Shown here: piece after piece, positions 30,191 to 33,967 of the stretch | Position numbering within the stretch: the first letter of the stretch is position 1 | Layout of the letters: each line of letters starts with the position of its first letter | IMG/VR virus record: IMGVR_UViG_3300045135_001378 | Location: 1-33,967 of that record | Length of the DNA: 33,967 bases | From: a virus | Direction: 5' to 3' (one strand) | The notes under the pieces: generated by a model | Told to the model about the DNA's origin: nothing | Databases searched by the model: none | What the model saw: only the letters and a program-made list of their open reading frames with translations | Program-made: the position numbers and the translations under genes

Positions 30191-30197
30191 TGTCCCT
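30183..30197 (-). promoter_or_regulatory. Hairpin over the start of the polyvalent-type gene
   Basis: AGGGACACTGTCCCT is an inverted repeat with arms of seven bases around one base; in RNA it would fold as a five-base stem with a CAGUG loop. It covers the GGAGGGACA ribosome-binding region and the GTG start lies at its centre, so it could lower translation. Confidence 0.35.
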
Positions 30198-30198
30198 C

Positions 30199-30978
30199 CT
30201 AGTATAATTTAGTAGGTTTGTTTTTACCTAGTTTGCATGCAACTTTAATAGACTTACCAGATTTATAACCCATAGGCTTTTGCATCATGCCACCACCCAT
30301 TTTACCAGTAACTCTAGAAATAAATCTATCTGCTTTCATAGGTGTGTTTTCATCAGTAACAGTATCTAACATACCAGCGATCGCAGAAGTAACTTTAAAA
30401 TTTTTATACTTTTTTGGTTTAGATTTTTGTCCTGCTCTTCCCGCAGGTCCTCTTCTTTTAGCTAGATCAGATTCTTCTGCAGGGCCTCCTGAAACTCTTT
30501 TAATCATGCCACCACCCATTTTTTTATCTTTCTTCATTTTAGATTTTAAAAATTGATGTGCAGCGACTCCTGCTCCAACTATAGGAAGTAATATTTTTCC
30601 AACTCTAGTTGCTTTCACTGCCTTAGCAACTCTTTCCCTACCTGTTCCAGTTTTTTTATCAATTACACCTTTTTCTTGAAGTTCATATTTTTTAGAAAAT
30701 GAATCATCATCTTTTACTCTAATACTTTTACCAACTCTTGCTTTCATAATTTTACCAGGTTTCATTTTTTCATCTTGTAAACCTTGACCTCTGCCTTTTG
30801 CTTTTTCTGCTTTTAAGATTTTAAAATCTTGTGCATCAATTCTGTTGTTATTATTTTTATCTAACTTCTTTTGTTTTCCTTTAAGACCACCTTTAGAAAA
30901 TTTGTCTTGTGACTTTTCTTTTTGCATAGCCATAAATTTTTTTCTTTTCTCAACATACTTTGGATCTTCTCTTCTCAT
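30199..30978 (-). CDS. Basic virion-type protein with EF-hand-like loop
   Basis: The 259-residue protein is strongly basic. Residues 40-51 read DKNNNNRIDAQD, which matches an EF-hand calcium loop at positions 1, 3, 5, 7, 9 and 12 (Asp40, Asn42, Asn44, Arg46, Asp48, Asp51) except that position 12 is Asp rather than Glu. The rest is Lys-rich with two GKMGGGM/KMGGGMI segments and a short hydrophobic stretch (KILLPIVGAGVAAHQFL). I recall DKDGDGKI-type loops of this sort in marine phage head proteins. Calcium binding and a capsid-internal, DNA-binding role are inferred. AGGAG precedes the ATG. Confidence 0.68.
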   Translation of the reverse strand: MRREDPKYVEKRKKFMAMQKEKSQDKFSKGGLKGKQKKLDKNNNNRIDAQDFKILKAEKAKGRGQGLQDEKMKPGKIMKARVGKSIRVKDDDSFSKKYELQEKGVIDKKTGTGRERVAKAVKATRVGKILLPIVGAGVAAHQFLKSKMKKDKKMGGGMIKRVSGGPAEESDLAKRRGPAGRAGQKSKPKKYKNFKVTSAIAGMLDTVTDENTPMKADRFISRVTGKMGGGMMQKPMGYKSGKSIKVACKLGKNKPTKLY

Positions 30979-30986
30979 AATTACTC

Positions 30987-32468
30987 CTAATAATATTTGT
31001 ACTCTTTTTCTAATTTCATTGGTGGGTCATCCCAATCATCAGAATAGGTACTTACAAATCCACCTTGTCTATATCTTAACACAGCTTGGGTCATACTGTC
31101 TACATAGTCATCATATTGACCATTAGGAAAAGCAGCACATTCCTCAATTACTTCTTGAGCAAAGTGCTCATCTAATGGAGCATATACCATACCCGATTCA
31201 AACACAGGGGCACAGCTATTTATACGTGTATGCTTATCTCTACCCCTTGCTGGAACATAATCAATAACAGGTATACCTGCACGTCTTAACTCATGTATCA
31301 AGGGTTGTCCTGAAGCTTTAGCCTCTACAATTACGGTTTCCGGTTCCCAGTATTGATATTGCTCTAAAGCAACATTTTTTAAATCGGGAAAGTCATAACG
31401 ACCCTTTTGTGCATCGAGAAGTATTATACATTTTTCATAACCTTCTACAGGTTCAAATATACCCCAGGTGGTGATTGCAGAATAATCAGCAGTTTCTTTT
31501 TTAGAAAATGCAGTATCATAACTTTGTATGACATGGAGCAATCTAGGGAGGTAATCCTTATCCCAGTCTTGCCACCATTCACGTTTTATGATTGCACCTT
31601 CTTCTGAAGTTGGGTCCTGCATGTATTGTGCGTTCCAGTTCTTCGTTGAGATAGATGCTTTGACAGAGTCTAAATCTTCTTTACTCCAATACTCAGGCCA
31701 TACAGGTTTATCGTTTGGTAGAATTGCAGGGAACTCAATTACTTTCCACTTGTCCGCTTTTGGTTCTGATTGAGCCTTCACTAAACGACCAGTGAGATCG
31801 TCTACCGCCCACCGGGTCATGACTACAAGAATACGGCCACCGGGTTGTAAACGTTGTCTTGGCCCAGAGCTATACCACTCGTAAGCACGATCCATGGCTG
31901 AATCAGACATTGAGTCTTGTTCAGTGTGTGGGTCATCGATAATAAGTAAATCCGCCCCTCGTCCTGTAATAGAACCGCCAACTCCCGCTGCAAAGTATTC
32001 TCCCCCGTGATTAGTCTCCCAACGGCCTTTTGCCTTACTATCTTCTCTGAGTGTAACATTTCCGAAGATCTGTTTATACTCCTTGGTGTTCATTAAGTTT
32101 CGAACCTTACTACCGAACCTTGATGCTAGTTCAGCATTGTGTGATACCTGCATTATTTTTTTCTTTGGATACTTTCCAATATACCAAGCAGGAAACAAAT
32201 AAGATGCAAATTCAGATTTAGTATGTCTAGGAGGCATATTAATGATGAGCCTCTTTGCATCCCCGTCAGCTATATCTTGAAATGCTTCAGCGATAATTTG
32301 GTGGTGCCCATATTTCTTTGGGTCCTTTGTTTTACGATAAATAAAATCTTGCCATACAGCTTCTGCAAAAATCAAAAAATTATCTTGGCATAACTTGATC
32401 CACTGTAATTGCTTCTGGAGTATTAAATCTTTTAATTCTTCTTCTGAAAGTTGATCTGTATTAAACAT
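30987..32468 (-). CDS. terL: Terminase large subunit (ATPase and nuclease)
   Basis: The 493-residue DNA-packaging motor has an ATPase domain with the Walker A-like MPPRHTKS (78-85), Walker B LLIIDDP (174-180), motif III RILVVMTRWAVDD, and a nuclease domain with QSYDTAF (Asp318), VEAKASGQP (Glu382) and QYDDYVDSM (Asp453 and Asp457). It cuts concatemers and pumps DNA through the portal. It overlaps the preceding oxygenase gene by eight bases. No small terminase subunit was recognised beside it, although one of the unassigned genes to the right could fill that role. Confidence 0.95.
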   Translation of the reverse strand: MFNTDQLSEEELKDLILQKQLQWIKLCQDNFLIFAEAVWQDFIYRKTKDPKKYGHHQIIAEAFQDIADGDAKRLIINMPPRHTKSEFASYLFPAWYIGKYPKKKIMQVSHNAELASRFGSKVRNLMNTKEYKQIFGNVTLREDSKAKGRWETNHGGEYFAAGVGGSITGRGADLLIIDDPHTEQDSMSDSAMDRAYEWYSSGPRQRLQPGGRILVVMTRWAVDDLTGRLVKAQSEPKADKWKVIEFPAILPNDKPVWPEYWSKEDLDSVKASISTKNWNAQYMQDPTSEEGAIIKREWWQDWDKDYLPRLLHVIQSYDTAFSKKETADYSAITTWGIFEPVEGYEKCIILLDAQKGRYDFPDLKNVALEQYQYWEPETVIVEAKASGQPLIHELRRAGIPVIDYVPARGRDKHTRINSCAPVFESGMVYAPLDEHFAQEVIEECAAFPNGQYDDYVDSMTQAVLRYRQGGFVSTYSDDWDDPPMKLEKEYKYY

Positions 32469-32946
32469 AATTTATATTTACATTTATTCTTAAATTCTCA
32501 TCAGTTTGCGTGGTGCTTCTATGGTCTTCTAATCCATTAAACAACAGCATTCTATTCTCTACTGAATAAACCTTCTCTCCTGAACCTTTAAACTGTGTAT
32601 AACCATTATTACTATTTACACTAAACAAGGCTACTTTATGTGGAGAGTCTCTGTCAACATGGTAATCATGAGTTACAGGGTCCTTTACATATGTATAACA
32701 ATTAGCACGTACATGTAATATATGTTGAAAATTTAATTGTCCTAATATTGGATGTATAAGATCAAACCAATCACTTAACTGTTTACCATCTCTATAAAAG
32801 TTGTGAACGAAATAAAAACTTTTATTTTTTTCATTCTTAAATGCAACGTTATCACTATAGTACCAGGGAAAATCTTTATCAAAGAATTTATTTTTTAATA
32901 AATTCATTGTGTTTGGGTCCTTTATAAAATTATCTATAAACTTCAT
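32461..32946 (-). CDS. 2OG-Fe(II) oxygenase at the head of the late operon
   Basis: With ATG 32946 the protein is 161 residues: FPWYYSDN (26-33), YFVHNFYRDGK, VRANCYTYVKD, iron ligands His96 and Asp98 in HDYHVDRD, then NSNNGYTQFKGSGEK, His142 in EDHRSTTQTDE and Arg153 in LRINVNINY. It is paralogous to the oxygenase at 23057-23590. A GTG at 33108 would add 54 residues, but that stretch overlaps hairpins and the promoter candidate and aligns with nothing in the paralogue, so I reject it. The gene is the first of the terminase operon. Confidence 0.82.
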   Translation of the reverse strand: MKFIDNFIKDPNTMNLLKNKFFDKDFPWYYSDNVAFKNEKNKSFYFVHNFYRDGKQLSDWFDLIHPILGQLNFQHILHVRANCYTYVKDPVTHDYHVDRDSPHKVALFSVNSNNGYTQFKGSGEKVYSVENRMLLFNGLEDHRSTTQTDENLRINVNINYV

Positions 32947-32961
32947 ACCGTTTGGGACCCT

Positions 32962-32989
32962 AGTATATTTATGTATATTGCTTTGTAAA
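32962..32989 (-). promoter_or_regulatory. Late-operon promoter candidate
   Basis: Minus-strand TTTACA (32989-32984), 16-base spacer and TATACT (32967-32962) lie 15 bases before ATG 32946. It is preceded by small hairpins and a transcript-boundary inverted repeat, and would drive the oxygenase, terminase and downstream genes. Confidence 0.45.
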
Positions 32990-33089
32990 CCTCTTTGCAC
33001 AGCAAAGCCCACGCCTGAACGCGAGTTGTGAAGCGTAGTTGCTTCGTTAAGGTCGTTGGGATTTAAGAGCCTTCTATACGATAGATACA
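32990..33089 (-). other. Non-coding leader with small hairpins
   Basis: GC-richer than its surroundings. It holds CTTTGC-TGT-GCAAAG (32993-33007) and GAAGC-(6)-GCTTC (33030-33045). No recognisable tRNA, promoter or conserved frame other than the promoter candidate next to it. It lies between small right-hand genes and the late operon. Confidence 0.45.
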
Positions 33090-33116
33090 CCAATGGCGTG
33101 ATATACACGCCATTGG
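33090..33116 (-). terminator. Perfect 11-bp inverted repeat after small gene, possible terminator
   Basis: CCAATGGCGTG and CACGCCATTGG are exact reverse complements around a five-base ATATA loop, ten bases after the stop of the 87-residue gene. The stem is strong but the following bases (TGTATCTATC) form only a weak U-tract, so it may be an RNase or stability hairpin or a protein site rather than an intrinsic terminator. Confidence 0.5.
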
Positions 33117-33126
33117 TTAGTGTTTA

Positions 33127-33390
33127 TTATTCTTCTGTATTAAGTAACGCTTGGGTTAGCGTACTAAACTTTGTGAGTATGTTATTCTTAAACTCATCTA
33201 TAATAGGATTGCCAACATTCTCTAGAATATGTTTTTCACATTCTCCCATTAGTAATTGAAACATAATCTCATAGTTCAACTGTTTCTTTTGCCCATTACT
33301 AATAACCATGTCAGCAAGTTGTGTTGGCGATTTCTCGCCAACTCTTTCAGCTAATACTTGTGCTATATTAATTAAACTATTGTTGGGCAT
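33127..33390 (-). CDS. Small hypothetical protein, 87 residues
   Basis: The sequence MPNNSLINIAQVLAERVGEK and SPTQLADMVISNGQKKQLNY EIMFQLLMG is helical and polar, with a second helix near the end (EFKNNILTKFSTLTQALLNT). ATG 33390 is preceded by GGAG at eight bases; upstream ATGs at 33396 and 33459 lack comparable sites. It overlaps the upstream gene by fourteen bases. No family recognised; the three genes at the right edge could be regulatory or replication-related, but the sequence alone does not say. Confidence 0.6.
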   Translation of the reverse strand: MPNNSLINIAQVLAERVGEKSPTQLADMVISNGQKKQLNYEIMFQLLMGECEKHILENVGNPIIDEFKNNILTKFSTLTQALLNTEE

Positions 33391-33709
33391 CTGCATCACT
33401 CCCAATAGCTTTGTACTCGCTATAATGTATTTCCTTTTGGTGTTCATTCCATAAATCAATATGATTTATTTTGAACTTATCCTTATCAAAAGATTTTCTT
33501 TTTCTGTTAATCTTTTGAATACCAAAACTATTGCCATGTTCGTCTTGAACTATAACTAGGTTTTGATTAGTTCTATCGAACACATTAACAATAGATTGTT
33601 TCATTGTGTCCAACTCTTTAGCTAGTCTATTAGACTTCAGCTTTAATTGAGCATAAGCAAGTACAACTTTTTTTTCGTCTTGCTTTAGCTTCTTTATTGC
33701 ATTTGTCAT
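33377..33709 (-). CDS. Small helical protein, 110 residues
   Basis: The N-terminal half is a Lys/Leu-rich coiled coil (KKLKQDEKKVVLAYAQLKLK, SNRLAKELDTMKQSIVNVFD); the second half is beta-like and basic (FGIQKINRKRKSFDKDKFKI, LWNEHQKEIHYSEYKAIGSD). AGAGG lies five bases before the ATG. It precedes the boundary region and overlaps the next gene by fourteen bases. A DNA-binding or regulatory role is possible given charge and location, but no family or motif is recognised. Confidence 0.62.
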   Translation of the reverse strand: MTNAIKKLKQDEKKVVLAYAQLKLKSNRLAKELDTMKQSIVNVFDRTNQNLVIVQDEHGNSFGIQKINRKRKSFDKDKFKINHIDLWNEHQKEIHYSEYKAIGSDADAQQ

Positions 33710-33758
33710 TTTTACCTCTTTTGTTGTTTTGACTATTAACTCTTATCAAATCCCATGA

Positions 33759-33770
33759 GTATTGCAATAC
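33759..33770. promoter_or_regulatory. 12-base perfect palindrome, possible operator
   Basis: GTATTGCAATAC reads the same on both strands and lies one base downstream of the stop of the partial right-edge gene, in the only gap (about 62 bases) between it and the next ATG. Palindromes of this size are typical of dimeric repressor sites, but short ones also arise by chance in AT-rich DNA. Confidence 0.3.
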
Positions 33771-33771
33771 A

Positions 33772-33967
33772 TTAATTTAACTTTTTTTTATCTTTTTTAT
33801 TAAGCATATTACTAATGGTATCAGCATTTGGCTCAACCTCTAATTGTGTGTCTATTCCTTTTAATAAGGCTTTAATAAATTTGGTGAACTCTTGCTGGTG
33901 CCGTTCCCCAGCTTTTAGTTTTGTTTTATCTTTATCATTAGCCAACCGAGAACGAGACGAGCCGACA
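33772..33967 (-). CDS. Partial basic protein, C-terminal 64 residues
   Basis: The frame enters from the right edge reading VGSSRSRLANDKDKTKLKAG and continues ERHQQEFTKFIKALLKGIDT with an acidic patch and a Lys-rich end (NMLNKKDKKKLN). The N-terminus is outside the window, so length and start are unknown. The Lys/Arg content would suit a nucleic-acid-binding protein. The edge bases (VGSSRSRLA codons) are GC-rich compared with the rest. Function unknown. Confidence 0.55.
   Translation of the reverse strand, partial: VGSSRSRLANDKDKTKLKAGERHQQEFTKFIKALLKGIDTQLEVEPNADTISNMLNKKDKKKLN

Noticed and set aside
32990-33089. Possible tRNA or tRNA-like fold
   Set aside because: No T-loop consensus and no cloverleaf pairing of the expected sizes on either strand.
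32947-33108. GTG-started extension of the oxygenase
   Set aside because: The added 54 residues align with nothing in the paralogue, cover hairpins and the promoter candidate, and ATG 32946 starts exactly at the conserved domain.

Overview
The window is a segment of a tailed-phage genome. Every supported gene lies on the minus strand, so transcription runs from the right-hand end (about 33967) to the left. Base composition is strongly AT-rich (roughly one third G+C by eye, not computed). The gene set is typical of uncultured marine phages: many 2-oxoglutarate/Fe(II) oxygenases, a phage GroES-like protein, small Lys/Arg-rich Cys-containing proteins, and tail proteins with PDGT/WGAQ lectin-like modules. 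An AT-rich marine alphaproteobacterial host such as Pelagibacterales is my inference; no host gene is present. Portal and adaptor resemble the SU10 type and no tape measure, sheath or baseplate gene is visible, so a short-tailed (podovirus-like) virion is most likely.

Layout in transcription order. (1) 33127-33967: three small genes of unknown function, one cut by the window edge, then a 180-base non-coding boundary with hairpins and a promoter candidate. (2) 25935-32946: a 2OG oxygenase, large terminase, a basic EF-hand-like protein, a 640-residue protein with a polyvalent-protein-type domain, and the portal. (3) 24207-25948: a small conserved protein, a broken LAGLIDADG endonuclease reading frame, a holin candidate and three small basic proteins. 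(4) 22437-24186: a SAM methyltransferase, a second 2OG oxygenase, a small coiled coil and a GroES-like co-chaperonin. (5) 18501-22427: scaffold, accessory head proteins and major capsid protein, followed by an intrinsic terminator whose loop carries the -35 box of a new promoter. (6) 13854-18501: small basic proteins, a Cys-rich protein with a nested 31-residue amphipathic peptide, two exported proteins, a His-rich membrane-anchored protein, a third 2OG oxygenase and an M15 peptidase endolysin. (7) 6514-13811: neck adaptors, small virion proteins, a 1160-residue adhesin with an N-terminal cupredoxin domain, and a glycine-rich tail fibre. (8) 3323-6512: a cassette of three overlapping 2OG oxygenase genes plus a DUF6065-like protein. 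(9) 1-3305: a 724-residue tail nozzle candidate with its own near-leaderless promoter, then further virion proteins running off the left edge.

Genes are packed with ATGA or TAATG overlaps at many junctions, implying translational coupling. The only non-coding stretches above 100 bases are 32947-33126 and 19229-19378; no gene-free stretch exceeds 300 bases. No tRNA, CRISPR array, integrase or DNA replication gene was recognised. The most unusual features are the six 2OG oxygenases, the copper-site domain on the adhesin, the nested cationic peptide, the start-codon hairpin at 17877-17918, and the terminator/promoter composite after the capsid gene.
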